Source of the DNA: an uncultured Methanomassiliicoccus sp.
Lineage (GTDB): Archaea; Thermoplasmatota; Thermoplasmata; Methanomassiliicoccales; Methanomassiliicoccaceae
DNA: 64,000 bases
Assembly: GCA_905202485.1 (NCBI GenBank)
Contig: CAJKRY010000010.1
Span: 8,438-72,437 of the forward strand
Direction: 5' to 3'
Program-made: the position numbers and the translations under genes
In this document: positions 18,255 through 26,371 of the stretch, in pieces
How positions within the stretch are numbered: the stretch's first letter is position 1
Layout: the number at the start of each line of letters is the position of its first letter
Notes under the pieces: model-generated
Seen by the model: the letters and a program-made list of their open reading frames with translations, nothing else
Told to the model about the DNA's origin: nothing
Database searches by the model: none

Positions 18255-18271
18255 AGCGCCTTACGGGCGCT
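18255..18271 (+). terminator. GC-rich hairpin after sepF
   Basis: AGCGCC and GGCGCT pair around TTACG eight bases past the sepF stop. The following sequence is only mildly T-rich. It separates sepF from the HD-domain gene and is probably a transcript 3' end. Confidence 0.45.
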
Positions 18272-18313
18272 TAGTCTCCAACATTTAATATACAAATTTT
18301 ACATCTTTACAAC

Positions 18314-19624
18314 GTGTCATCTAAGGTCATTCATGACAGTGTGCACGGCAGCGTAAAAGTAGAAGGTATTTTTTTAGAGCTGCTTCAGAGGCCGGAAATA
18401 CAGCGTCTTCAATCAATTCACCAGCTGGGTCTGGCATACTATGTTTTTCCAGGAGCTAATCACACCAGGTTAGAGCATTCTCTCGGCACATATCATATGG
18501 CTAAGACCATGGCGGCATCCCTGGAGCTTAGTAAAGAAGACACGAGGACGGTATGCGCGGCCGCGATGCTTCATGACCTGGGGCATTCACCTTATTCTCA
18601 CACTTTGGAGGAAGTGATTGAAAACATCACAGGCATGGATCACATGAACACGACATGCGATGTTATCATGGGCCGCATTCCTTTTGTAACTGAAACTTAC
18701 AAAAAAACAATGGGAGAAACGGCACCGATCGCAGAAGTGCTGGAAAATGAAGGTATTTCTGCGGAGGACGTCTGCAGCCTTATTTCCGCATCAAGCAGGG
18801 AGTCACCAAACTGGCAGACATATTTTGATCTGGAAAACGGACAGGGAAGCTTCAGAGAAAAAACATATCTCAAAAATATAATCTCCGGGCCGCTGGACGT
18901 CGATCAGATGGATTACCTGCAGAGAGATGCTTACTACACTGGAGTAGCGCATGGAACTATTGATGTAGATAGGCTGATGCAAACCGTAACCATATCGCAC
19001 GGCGGCCTGGCAATACACAAAAGCGGCTTAGTGGCAGTGGAGGGGCTGATGGTAGCCCGTTCGTTGATGTATACTTCTGTTTATTTTCACAAGACCGTCA
19101 GAATTGCAGAGATGATGCTCTGCAAGGCAATAGACACCGCTCCGCCCTCAATTCTGCAGAATGCACATTTGAATACAGACGCTGCGCTGAATCTTGAACT
19201 TCAAAACAACAATGAAGACTCACAGAGGCTTATGACGCTTCTCAATTACCGCAGACTGTATAAAAAGGCCCTCAGTGAAACGGCATCATCTCTCAGTGAT
19301 GAGCAGAGAACGAGTCTCATTGAGATCGCCGACTACAAAAAAAGAAAACAGAAAGAAATTGAAATTGCCGACAGAGCAGGAGTTCCTCACACGGATGTCA
19401 CTTTGGACATCCCTAGTAAGTCGATTCTTTTATCAGAGCTTACAATCGGCAAAACGGAAGTGCCCATCTTGGACAACGGCAGAGTAAGAACCTTATCAAA
19501 ATACAGCCCGCTGGCAAGAGCCATTCAGGCAAGAAGCGTCCATGACTGGGCCTTCCTTGTGTCTTCTCCGCAGCACTGCGCAGAAGACGTAAGAAAAGCC
19601 GCAGCCAAGGTGCTGTTTGATTAA
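18314..19624 (+). CDS. HD-domain phosphohydrolase (dNTPase-like)
   Basis: A 436-residue HD-superfamily hydrolase. Opening KVIHDSVHGSVKVEG and GANHTRLEHSLGTYHMA (about 50-66) and the metal-binding AAMLHDLGHSPYSHTLEE (about 87-104) are the YpgQ/YdhJ/SAMHD1-like signature. A further conserved block is NIISGPLDVDQMDYLQRDAYYTGV. Start is GTG 18314, chosen because the conserved N-terminal strand begins immediately. Relatives hydrolyse dNTPs; the substrate here is inferred. It overlaps the 3' end of rtcB by four bases in convergent orientation. Confidence 0.9.
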   Translation: MSSKVIHDSVHGSVKVEGIFLELLQRPEIQRLQSIHQLGLAYYVFPGANHTRLEHSLGTYHMAKTMAASLELSKEDTRTVCAAAMLHDLGHSPYSHTLEEVIENITGMDHMNTTCDVIMGRIPFVTETYKKTMGETAPIAEVLENEGISAEDVCSLISASSRESPNWQTYFDLENGQGSFREKTYLKNIISGPLDVDQMDYLQRDAYYTGVAHGTIDVDRLMQTVTISHGGLAIHKSGLVAVEGLMVARSLMYTSVYFHKTVRIAEMMLCKAIDTAPPSILQNAHLNTDAALNLELQNNNEDSQRLMTLLNYRRLYKKALSETASSLSDEQRTSLIEIADYKKRKQKEIEIADRAGVPHTDVTLDIPSKSILLSELTIGKTEVPILDNGRVRTLSKYSPLARAIQARSVHDWAFLVSSPQHCAEDVRKAAAKVLFD

Positions 19625-21072
19625 CCTTTCATGACGCCTAACGGCACCAGTTTGGCTACTTTCTTAGAGAGGCCGGCTCCGGCAACGACGTCTATGACAT
19701 TTTCAATGCTCTTATAGGCATCAGGAGCTTCCTCAAGAATTCCGTCTTTGGTGGCAGACTTGAGGAAAATTCCCATTCCTTCCATGTTTGTTTTGATACC
19801 CTGCACAGTAAATTTGCGCATTGCTTCAGAGCGGGACATAATTCTTCCGGCACCGTGGCAGGTGGAACCGAATGTCTCGGACATACCGCATTCTGTACCT
19901 ACCAGCACATAGCTTCCGTGACCCATGTCACCCGGAATGAGTACGGGCTGGCCGACTGAAGAATAGCATGCCGGAATTTCCGGATGCTCTTTGGGAAATG
20001 CTCTGGTGGCGCCTTTGCGGTGTACATACACTTTTCTGCGCTGGCCGTCCACATTATGCTCTTCCAGCTTGGCGATGTTGTGGGCTACGTCATACACCTG
20101 ATGCATGCCCATATTCTCTGCATCGCGCTTGAAGCATTCCTCAAATGATTCTCTGATCCAGTGTAAAATCATCTGTCTGTTGGCCCAGGCATAGTTGGCT
20201 CCGCAGGCCATGGCTTTGAAGTAATCTTCCCCGTCTTTGCTGTTTACGGGAGCGCAGGCCAGCTGTCTGTCCGGCAGCTGCAGTCCTACTTGTTTTACAT
20301 TTTTTTCCATTACCTGGAGATAGTCGGTTGCAATCTGATGCCCGCAGCCTCTGGAACCGCAGTGCACTGTCACCGTCACCTGTCCTTTTCTGAGTCCAAA
20401 GGCTTTGGCGGCTTCTTCATCAAAGATCTCTTCAACATAATCAACTTCAAGGAAGTGGTTCCCAGAGCCTAAAGAACCCAGCTGGGGAATTCCTCTTTTT
20501 CTCGACTTGTCGCTTACTTTGGAAGGGTCTGCATTTTTCATTCTGCCTTCTTCTTCAGTGACGCGCAGATCTTCATCCCAGCCGTAGCCGTTCCTGACTG
20601 CCCATTCCCCGCCCTCGACCAGAACTTCATCGATCTGTGCCCTGGTGAGATTGATGAGTCCTTCAGAGCCCACTCCGGAAGGCACGTTTTTGAAAAGCGT
20701 GGAAACCAGTTCTTTGATATAAGGCTGCACATCTGAGACTTCTAAGTCTGTACGCACCAGCCTCACCCCGCAGTTTATGTCGAATCCGATTCCGCCTGGA
20801 GAAATTACTCCTTCGTCGGCATCCATGGCTGCCACTCCTCCAATGGGAAAACCATATCCCCAGTGGATATCCGGCATTGCCAGCGAATTACCTACAATCC
20901 CAGGCAGGCATGAAACATTTGCGGCCTGCTCTGGTGCATCGTCTTCCCTCAGTGCCTGGAGCATTTCACCTCCAGAATATATGACAGCGTCTGTGTTCAT
21001 CCCGGATTTGTAACCGCGCGGAATCTTCCAGCGGAAGTCGTCTATTTTCTCAAGTGGACCTTCGTAGCTCAT
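19621..21072 (-). CDS. rtcB: tRNA-splicing ligase RtcB
   Basis: RtcB joins 2',3'-cyclic phosphate and 5'-OH RNA ends with GTP and Mn2+, sealing tRNA exons after intron removal. It is 483 residues, the usual length, with no intein. Catalytic elements seen are GFDINCGVRLV with Cys101, GNHFLEVDYV (about 205-214), HCGSRGCGHQI (about 238-248), and SETFGSTCHGAGR with the guanylated His. It is directly relevant here because the intron-containing tRNA-Trp gene lies 1.4 kb away. Convergent with the HD gene. Confidence 0.96.
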   Translation of the reverse strand: MSYEGPLEKIDDFRWKIPRGYKSGMNTDAVIYSGGEMLQALREDDAPEQAANVSCLPGIVGNSLAMPDIHWGYGFPIGGVAAMDADEGVISPGGIGFDINCGVRLVRTDLEVSDVQPYIKELVSTLFKNVPSGVGSEGLINLTRAQIDEVLVEGGEWAVRNGYGWDEDLRVTEEEGRMKNADPSKVSDKSRKRGIPQLGSLGSGNHFLEVDYVEEIFDEEAAKAFGLRKGQVTVTVHCGSRGCGHQIATDYLQVMEKNVKQVGLQLPDRQLACAPVNSKDGEDYFKAMACGANYAWANRQMILHWIRESFEECFKRDAENMGMHQVYDVAHNIAKLEEHNVDGQRRKVYVHRKGATRAFPKEHPEIPACYSSVGQPVLIPGDMGHGSYVLVGTECGMSETFGSTCHGAGRIMSRSEAMRKFTVQGIKTNMEGMGIFLKSATKDGILEEAPDAYKSIENVIDVVAGAGLSKKVAKLVPLGVMKG

Positions 21073-21160
21073 TCAAAACAGCAAATAACAACGTGCTATA
21101 ACCTCTTGCCGGTTGGTATATATCCCACATGTTGCAGAGACACTATCCGGGATTCTGCAG

Positions 21161-22240
21161 ATGTCTGACAAACTAATCAATGAAGAGATATTCGTAAGAC
21201 CTTACTGCCTCGGCGACGAAGAAAGAATAGTACCTTTTCTGGAGATGTATATGGGATGGAGGGCGCCGAAGGGAGTTGTGCCTGCCGAGCACTGGAAATG
21301 GAAATATCTGAATAACCCCGTAAGCGAAGCCGCTGTCTGCATAGCAGAATACAATGGTAATCTGGTCTCGGCTGCAGCCTCAATACCATCTGAGATTCTT
21401 CTGCGCGGAAAACCCGTTCTTTCAGCTCAGGGAACGGATCTCTGCACCAGTCCGGAGTTTAGAGGCAAAGGTCTGATCAGCAGAGTTTCAGACTGCAGGG
21501 ATAAAATAAAAGAGGATCTGGGTGTGAAGCTGGATTACGGTTTTCCCAATAAGGCATCATCATATGTAAGTTTAGAAAAGAGAGGATTTGAAATCGTACC
21601 TTTAAAATTCATTCAGTTCCGGTACGTGATAGATCTAGATGAGTTCTTTCAGGGCAGTGTCGGCAAGGCCAAACGGATGGCCTACTCTGCAATCAAATCA
21701 ATGAGAAAGGTCTCTTCGTCACCTGAAATTGAGATTGAAGAAATAACAGAATTCAGAAAAGAGTTTCAGGAATTCTTTGAAAAATGCTCTAAAAATTTTG
21801 ACCTTATCGCCGCCAGACGGCCGGGAAACCTCAATTGGAGGTATCTAGACCCCAGAGCCGGGCAGTTCAAAGCATTCTGCGCAAGAAGAAATGGAGAACT
21901 CGCCGGTTACATTGTGATAGGAAGAAGAGGAAACGATGCATCGATAGCTGACTTGTTAATCTCTCCCAAAGACACCAAGGCTCTGGATTCTCTGATCGTA
22001 AAAGCGATTCAGCATTCCGCAGAAACAGAAGCGTGCAGTCTGCTGTGCCTTCTGCCCAATGAACACCCATACGGCAGAAGAATGTCTGCGGCAGGGTTCC
22101 TTGTGGAAGAAAGGTACACCGGAGACATAAAAATGAGTATGATCTGGAAAGGCCCTGAGTTAGACGATAATATTAAAAAAATGCTAAAAAACGAATACAT
22201 GAAATGTCACATAACTCTGGGAGACACCGACTGGATATGA
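21161..22240 (+). CDS. GNAT-family N-acetyltransferase
   Basis: About 359 residues from ATG 21161 (MSDKLINEEIFVRPY); the upstream TTG at 21113 falls in a TATA-like TATATATCCC, so it is unlikely to be the start. The N-terminal half has the acetyl-CoA loop LCTSPEFRGKGLISRV (about 95-110), the Q/RxxGxG/A motif. The C-terminal half repeats a GNAT-like fold (AGYIVIGRRGNDASIADLLISP). The double-GNAT architecture resembles acetyltransferases that modify polysaccharides or peptides. Substrate unknown. Confidence 0.8.
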   Translation: MSDKLINEEIFVRPYCLGDEERIVPFLEMYMGWRAPKGVVPAEHWKWKYLNNPVSEAAVCIAEYNGNLVSAAASIPSEILLRGKPVLSAQGTDLCTSPEFRGKGLISRVSDCRDKIKEDLGVKLDYGFPNKASSYVSLEKRGFEIVPLKFIQFRYVIDLDEFFQGSVGKAKRMAYSAIKSMRKVSSSPEIEIEEITEFRKEFQEFFEKCSKNFDLIAARRPGNLNWRYLDPRAGQFKAFCARRNGELAGYIVIGRRGNDASIADLLISPKDTKALDSLIVKAIQHSAETEACSLLCLLPNEHPYGRRMSAAGFLVEERYTGDIKMSMIWKGPELDDNIKKMLKNEYMKCHITLGDTDWI

Positions 22241-22327
22241 AGCGCTACCGCTGTGTCCAAAGATAATTCTAAAAATCAGAATAAGAAAAGAAATGCAGTA
22301 TGATGGATCAATAAACTGTAATGAAGG

Positions 22328-22401
22328 GGCCCGGTCCGAGATTTGAACTCGAGTCTAGGGATCCACAGTCCCACAGGATGCCAGGCTACCCCAACCGGGC
22401 C
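22328..22401 (-). tRNA. tRNA-His (GTG)
   Basis: On the minus strand the cloverleaf closes with acceptor GCCCGGT/ACCGGGC, preceded by an encoded G-1 that faces C73, the tRNA-His identity pair. The anticodon arm is GGGACTGTGGATCCC with anticodon GTG. The T arm is TCGAG-TTCAAAT-CTCGG. CCA is not encoded. Confidence 0.93.
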
Positions 22402-22478
22402 ATATATACAGCGTTTCAGCGACTAGTTTAAGAAGTTTGGTTAATTGATTAAAAAGATACAACAATTTATGCGGTAAG

Positions 22479-22648
22479 TGGGGGCACTGGGATTTGAACC
22501 CAGATCAGCGGGTTTCCACCACATGGGGAGCGACCCCATGCGAATTAACGAGTCAGCGCTCCAGTTAGTCATCACCGGTCAGCAAACCCGTTCGCAGTCA
22601 TTCTCGATAACTGGAGCCCGCGAGGATGCCGTGTTACCCCATACCCCC
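22479..22648 (-). tRNA. tRNA-Trp (CCA) with a ~97-base intron
   Basis: The exons give acceptor GGGGGTA/TGCCCCC, T arm CTGGG-TTCAAAT-CCCAG and anticodon stem GCGGG/CCCGC around CTCCAGA, with anticodon CCA at 22612-22614. An intron of about 97 bases (about 22514-22610) sits after position 37, the canonical archaeal site. The exon-intron boundaries can form a bulge-helix-bulge by pairing TCCA with TGGA. The splice point is inferred to within a base or two. Discriminator A is encoded, CCA is not. Confidence 0.92.
22514..22610 (-). ncRNA. Box C/D guide RNA within the tRNA-Trp intron
   Basis: Read on the minus strand, the intron carries a C-D'-C'-D order: a degenerate C box AATGACT (22596-22602), D' CTGA (22579-22582), C' GTGATGA (22569-22575) and D CTGA (22553-22556). 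Upstream of D, ten bases pair perfectly with the anticodon region, and the fifth base faces C34. Upstream of D', bases pair with AAACCCG and the fifth faces C39. In Haloferax the tRNA-Trp intron guides methylation of C34 and U39 in the same way. Confidence 0.85.
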
Positions 22649-22659
22649 AGGGTTCAGCC

Positions 22660-22767
22660 TTATGCCTTACGCATACGTTGTTGTCTCTTTCGGCGCCTCA
22701 TTTTCTTTTTGCGCCATTTCCATCTTTGTTTACCCCGCTTTTTCCAAGCGCGTGAACTTCGTTTCAT
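22660..22767 (-). CDS. rpl41e: Large ribosomal subunit protein eL41
   Basis: A 35-residue, extremely basic protein between tRNA-Trp and tRNA-Arg. It starts MKRSSRAWKKRGKQRW, and the end (WKWRKKKMRRRKRQQRMRKA) matches the Arg/Lys-rich helix of ribosomal protein L41e, which bridges the subunits. The family norm is about 25-37 residues. A good ribosome site, GGAG, precedes the ATG by six to seven bases. Genes this short are often missed by annotation pipelines. Confidence 0.85.
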   Translation of the reverse strand: MKRSSRAWKKRGKQRWKWRKKKMRRRKRQQRMRKA

Positions 22768-22832
22768 CGTGAATCTCCTAATTTATTTCCACCGTGAACC
22801 GGTAGTTAGATATGAAGCTTTTGTTTGAATGG

Positions 22833-22907
22833 CGAGCTCGGGGGGATTCGAACCCCCGACCACTGACTTAGAAGGCCAGTGCTATATCCAGGCTAAGCCA
22901 CGAGCCC
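22833..22907 (-). tRNA. tRNA-Arg (TCT)
   Basis: Minus-strand cloverleaf: acceptor GGGCTCG/CGAGCTC with one G-T pair, anticodon stem CTGGC/GTCAG around CTTCTAA giving anticodon TCT, and T arm GGGGG-TTCGAAT-CCCCC. Discriminator is G. No intron. Confidence 0.92.
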
Positions 22908-23628
22908 ACGGATTCAACATACCACACGTTTGGATATATCATGCGGTACTACTGCCTCCAAAGCTTTGTTACTTATATTTCTTTCTATCGGTCAAACTCA
23001 ACCAGATCAGGCTTTTTCATTAGCATTGTTCAAACCATATATATTAACTTAAATGCTTTAATCTGTATTTTGAATGCATATAGATTGCAGAGAAGAAAGC
23101 CGCACTGCGTGTTTATTATGGAATATTCTATAATAACCATAATCCAATCCATCACTTCTACCGCAGAGAATTTTTAATATGTACATAAATTTAGAATCAA
23201 ATATGAATTAACTGTAGATATGTTCAGTTTTTTAAAAAGATGAAAATAAGGCCTCCTGCAGACCATGGTAAAAGTAACATATGTGGCAGAGATCTTCTAT
23301 CCTGAGATTTTTGAAAATCTGGGCGGTGATATATCTGGATATTTCGTGTAAATATACTACTCATACCTTAATGACATGCGTGATATCGGCGGCCTTGTGT
23401 CCAACGAAATCAGTACTGCAGTAACATATATACCATACAAAGCCCAGAAAGAAGTAAATAAACAACTTCAAAAGAGAGCGGGGGTTCAAATCCCCCCCTG
23501 TCTTTGTTTTTTAAACTTGAAGATTAGGCATCATGACTTAAATATGCAGCAATCAGCATTGATGCCCGCAGAAAGAGTGGTTTTTCCCCATAAAAACTGC
23601 CAAAACATGCGCATCATTCAAGTACTGG
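22908..23628. other. Gene-poor AT-rich stretch containing an orphan tRNA end
   Basis: This 720-base gap holds no gene that I can support. A 28-codon open stretch at about 23264-23350 (MVKVTYVAEIFYPEIF...) and a second open stretch starting near 23376 look like remnants, and neither matches a family I know. The orphan tRNA-Ala 3' end (see 23479-23502) lies in it. Confidence 0.5.
23479..23502 (+). repeat. Orphan copy of the tRNA-Ala 3' end (possible attachment-site remnant)
   Basis: A 24-base stretch covering the T arm and the 3' acceptor strand is identical to 31317-31340 region of the intact tRNA-Ala gene and in the same orientation, but no 5' half of a tRNA precedes it. Such partial duplications usually mark one border of an integrated element. 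The flanks show only short or broken reading frames, so the element itself appears lost or rearranged. Confidence 0.7.
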
Positions 23629-23655
23629 TTGAACCCTAAAACGCCTGGTGACGGG

Positions 23656-24849
23656 ATGAGGCTCATCATATATACAGGCAAAGGTGGAGTCGGAAAGACT
23701 TCAGTCGCGGCTGCAACTGCTCTCAAATGTGCTAGAAAGGGTTACAAAACGCTGATCATGTCTACTGACGCTGCACACTCAGTATCGGATTCCATGGAAA
23801 CTGAGCTCTGCGGGCAGCCTACAAGAGTCGAGGAGAATCTGGATGCACTTGAGATTGATATGTTATATGAACTGGAAACCCGCTGGAGCGAGATTCAGAA
23901 GTACATCTCAGACTTTCTTGTGTCCCAGGGCCTTGACGGCATCACCTCAAAGGAGATGTCTGTAATCCCGGGAATGGAACTGATGTCCGCCTTGTTCTAT
24001 TTAGACGACTTCAACAAAAAAGGAACTTACGATGTAGTTGTGATGGATACAGCTCCTACGGGAGAGACCATCAAGCTGCTGTCATTCCCCGAGTCGTCAG
24101 AATGGTATTCTGACAAGCTGTACCGCATAATCCACAACCTCATCAAAGTAGCAAGGATGACAATCGGAAAGGTAATGTCCACTCCGCTACCGTCAGAAGA
24201 GCTGCTCAAAGATCTGGAGATGCTGATCGGAAGGATGAAGAATGTCCAGCAGATTCTGGAAGACCCGGAAATCACCTCGATCCGTTTGGTAGTAAACCCG
24301 GAAAAAATGGTAATCAATGAGACGAAACGTGCTTACACATACCTCTGTCTCTACGGCCTTACCGTAGAATGCCTGGTCATCAACAGACTGCTTCCAGACG
24401 GCAATGACGACTACTTCGCACAGAAGAGATCTGAACAGGAAAAATACATGAAAATCATCCAGGAATCCTTCGACCCCCTGAAGATGCTGAAGGCTCAGCA
24501 GCTACCAGTAGAGCTAGTGGGAATGAAATCTCTGGAGTATCTGGGAGATATGCTCTTCGGAGACGATGACCCGACAAGCAGGTTCACCACCGAGAGGCCG
24601 ATTGAAATTTACAGTGAAAATGGAAAAGATATTATTGCGCTAAGGCTGCCTTTCATGCCAAAAGAAAAAGTGCAACTCTATAAATCCTCGGACAGCCTTG
24701 TAGTAGAAGCAGGCCAGTACCGTAGATCGATGTCTCTACCATTTACATTCATAAAGAAAGAGCCAGAAAAAGCAGAGTTTACGGACGGCATGTTAAGAAT
24801 AGTGTTCCCAGGAGATGATGTAAGTGGAGAACGAAAATACACAGTGTGA
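23656..24849 (+). CDS. ArsA/Get3 family ATPase
   Basis: About 397 residues from ATG 23656 (MRLIIYTGKGGVGKTS). The deviant Walker A GKGGVGKTS is at residues 7-15, switch I is STDAAHSVSD (about 35-45), and switch II is VVMDTAPTGETIKLLSFPE (about 137-155). The C-terminal part (VELVGMKSLEYLGDMLFGDD, then the beta-rich AP-3-like tail) matches archaeal Get3/ArsA homologues. There is no ArsB or other arsenic gene nearby, so tail-anchored protein handling is more likely than arsenite export. Its stop overlaps the next gene. Confidence 0.9.
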   Translation: MRLIIYTGKGGVGKTSVAAATALKCARKGYKTLIMSTDAAHSVSDSMETELCGQPTRVEENLDALEIDMLYELETRWSEIQKYISDFLVSQGLDGITSKEMSVIPGMELMSALFYLDDFNKKGTYDVVVMDTAPTGETIKLLSFPESSEWYSDKLYRIIHNLIKVARMTIGKVMSTPLPSEELLKDLEMLIGRMKNVQQILEDPEITSIRLVVNPEKMVINETKRAYTYLCLYGLTVECLVINRLLPDGNDDYFAQKRSEQEKYMKIIQESFDPLKMLKAQQLPVELVGMKSLEYLGDMLFGDDDPTSRFTTERPIEIYSENGKDIIALRLPFMPKEKVQLYKSSDSLVVEAGQYRRSMSLPFTFIKKEPEKAEFTDGMLRIVFPGDDVSGERKYTV

Positions 24850-25159
24850 TGAAACTTACACCCAGCATGACTCAGGTCTGAAAGGTGAGGTTGAGAAACT
24901 AATTAATGTTATATTTCCGCCGGAAGCCAGACAGCATATGATAAGAGCTACCACAGAGGTCATTCTTGCGGTGGACGCAGCAATGCCGAAAGGTCTTGTT
25001 CCTCAGGAAGTCAAAGACCAGTGCGAAGTCGTGAGAAGAGAAACAGCCACGTTGGTAAAGACAATGGTGCACGCGGCAACCAATCCGCAGCAGCCGGCCG
25101 ATAAGCCGAAATCAGAAGAAAACGAAGAAAAGGGTTTGCAGAAGATTGAGTTCTCCTAA
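24824..25159 (+). CDS. Conserved small protein coupled to the ArsA/Get3 gene
   Basis: A 111-residue soluble protein, starting at GTG 24824 behind GGAGATGA and overlapping the ATPase by 26 bases. The core (EVEKLINVIFPPEARQHMIRATTEVILAVDAAMP) is helical and the tail is Lys/Glu-rich. The middle resembles nothing I can name, although many archaeal gas/CsgG-free Get3 operons carry a small helical partner. A role as a partner or client adaptor of the ATPase is inference from coupling only. Confidence 0.65.
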   Translation: MENENTQCDETYTQHDSGLKGEVEKLINVIFPPEARQHMIRATTEVILAVDAAMPKGLVPQEVKDQCEVVRRETATLVKTMVHAATNPQQPADKPKSEENEEKGLQKIEFS

Positions 25160-25737
25160 TCAATCGGATCTTTTACAAACAAATCTCTGCATTCAGCACA
25201 TAATAGGGGACCGCGGCCGGAAACCGCCCCGGTCTGCCTTAGATCATATGAATAATTTTCACAGTTTTCACAATAGCCGGCTAAGGAGACCGGCTCTCTT
25301 TCAAAATGAGCGTCAGAACAGATGCCGCTGCGCTCTGCAGCGTTTTCAATCAAGATAGGAGACAGTTTTGCCAGGTCCCCTTCTGAAACTATACCGATAA
25401 GTTCGCCTTTGGCAATGACTGGCATGCACCTGATTTTCATGCTGGACATTTTCTTGCCTGCGGAGGAGAGAAGCTCTTCAGGAGCAGCCGTTATCACTGG
25501 AGAGGTCATGATGTCACAGACCAGAATAGTTTCAGAGTTTCTGTTTTCAGCAGCGATCTTTTCAACAAAGTCAGTTTCTGTCAGTATGCCCACTGGATTT
25601 CTCCCGTCGACGATGACGACTCCGCGGCTGTTCTGGGAGTTCATCAGAGCGGCGGCTTCTCTTGCTGTGGATTCTCTTACACAAGTGACAGCCTCACTCA
25701 TTATATCAGAAACACGGATGTTGGATTCGAATACCAT
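25156..25737 (-). CDS. CBS-domain pair protein with C-terminal zinc ribbon
   Basis: About 193 residues from ATG 25737 (MVFESNIRVSDIM). Two CBS domains occupy about 8-65 (VSDIMSEAVTCVRESTAREAA, GVVIVDGRNPVGILTETDF) and 72-130 (VCDIMTSPVITAAPEELL, MPVIAKGELIGIVSEGDLA). A four-cysteine ribbon follows (CENCENYSYDL...CAECRDLF). CBS pairs bind adenosyl ligands, and the ribbon suggests nucleic-acid or protein binding, so a regulator is plausible. An in-frame TTG at 25797 is an alternative start. Convergent with the small ArsA partner. Confidence 0.85.
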   Translation of the reverse strand: MVFESNIRVSDIMSEAVTCVRESTAREAAALMNSQNSRGVVIVDGRNPVGILTETDFVEKIAAENRNSETILVCDIMTSPVITAAPEELLSSAGKKMSSMKIRCMPVIAKGELIGIVSEGDLAKLSPILIENAAERSGICSDAHFEREPVSLAGYCENCENYSYDLRQTGAVSGRGPLLCAECRDLFVKDPID

Positions 25738-26371
25738 AAAGTCAGATTTGCATTCAAGAGGTACAAATAGCTTGACCGGCAGACCCAGCGGGACCAAGGA
25801 GTAACAATCCTTTTACCGCAGCACAGCAGACAAGATTGAGAGTAAGCTTACAGCTCCCGTATCAGCCGCTATGCGTATTTCAAAGATTACTTGTGAATTC
25901 CCAGAGCTCCAAAGATCTGCTAATATGAATGAAACCTCACTAGGCCGGCTCTGCATCTAGGATCTGACTCGCCATATGTCTGAAGTAAGTCTCCATAAAA
26001 CCACACCTCCAATAGCTCACTGCCTGCAGTGGAACAAAGAGCTATAATGGCCAAGCATTCAGATGTCAAATCTTAGATACGTCCTTCCAGCCAAGTTGGA
26101 TATTTTATGGCAAGCATAACATACTTTCCCTCTTATCTCAAAATGCGGCTTTTTCATTCAGGCTCTGCACGACTGAACATATCTAAAATCAGCTGCTTAT
26201 TCTTCACATATGGCTATGAAACGCCAGATAAACACCGTGTGGCAAAGCTTGTCCGGTGATGCGCAGTCTGTAATTTATTTTCCAACCGTCCAAGACAAAT
26301 ATTCTATTCCTAAAATGAATAGCCCGCGGCTATCGGCAGATTGTTATTGAGAATATGCATATTGTATTCTC
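25738..26371. other. Gene-free interval (about 570 bases) with a strong-RBS micro-ORF
   Basis: No protein gene of normal size and no recognised RNA fold was found. On the minus strand an 18-codon ORF (25940-25996; METYFRHMAS...) follows a consensus GGAGGTG site by seven bases and ends in tandem TAG-TGA. Just upstream, minus-strand bases form a hairpin (TAGCT...CACTG-CAGG-CAGTG...AGCTA). This may be a leader peptide/attenuator or an unrecognised small RNA. Confidence 0.4.

Noticed and set aside
22478..23177. Plus-strand ORFs across the tRNA-Trp/L41e/tRNA-Arg cluster
   Set aside because: They are antisense to tRNA genes and L41e, and contain tRNA-derived peptide pieces.
23376..23639. 87-residue ORF through the orphan tRNA end
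   Set aside because: It reads through the T-arm copy, and its peptide matches no family; treated as chance or remnant.
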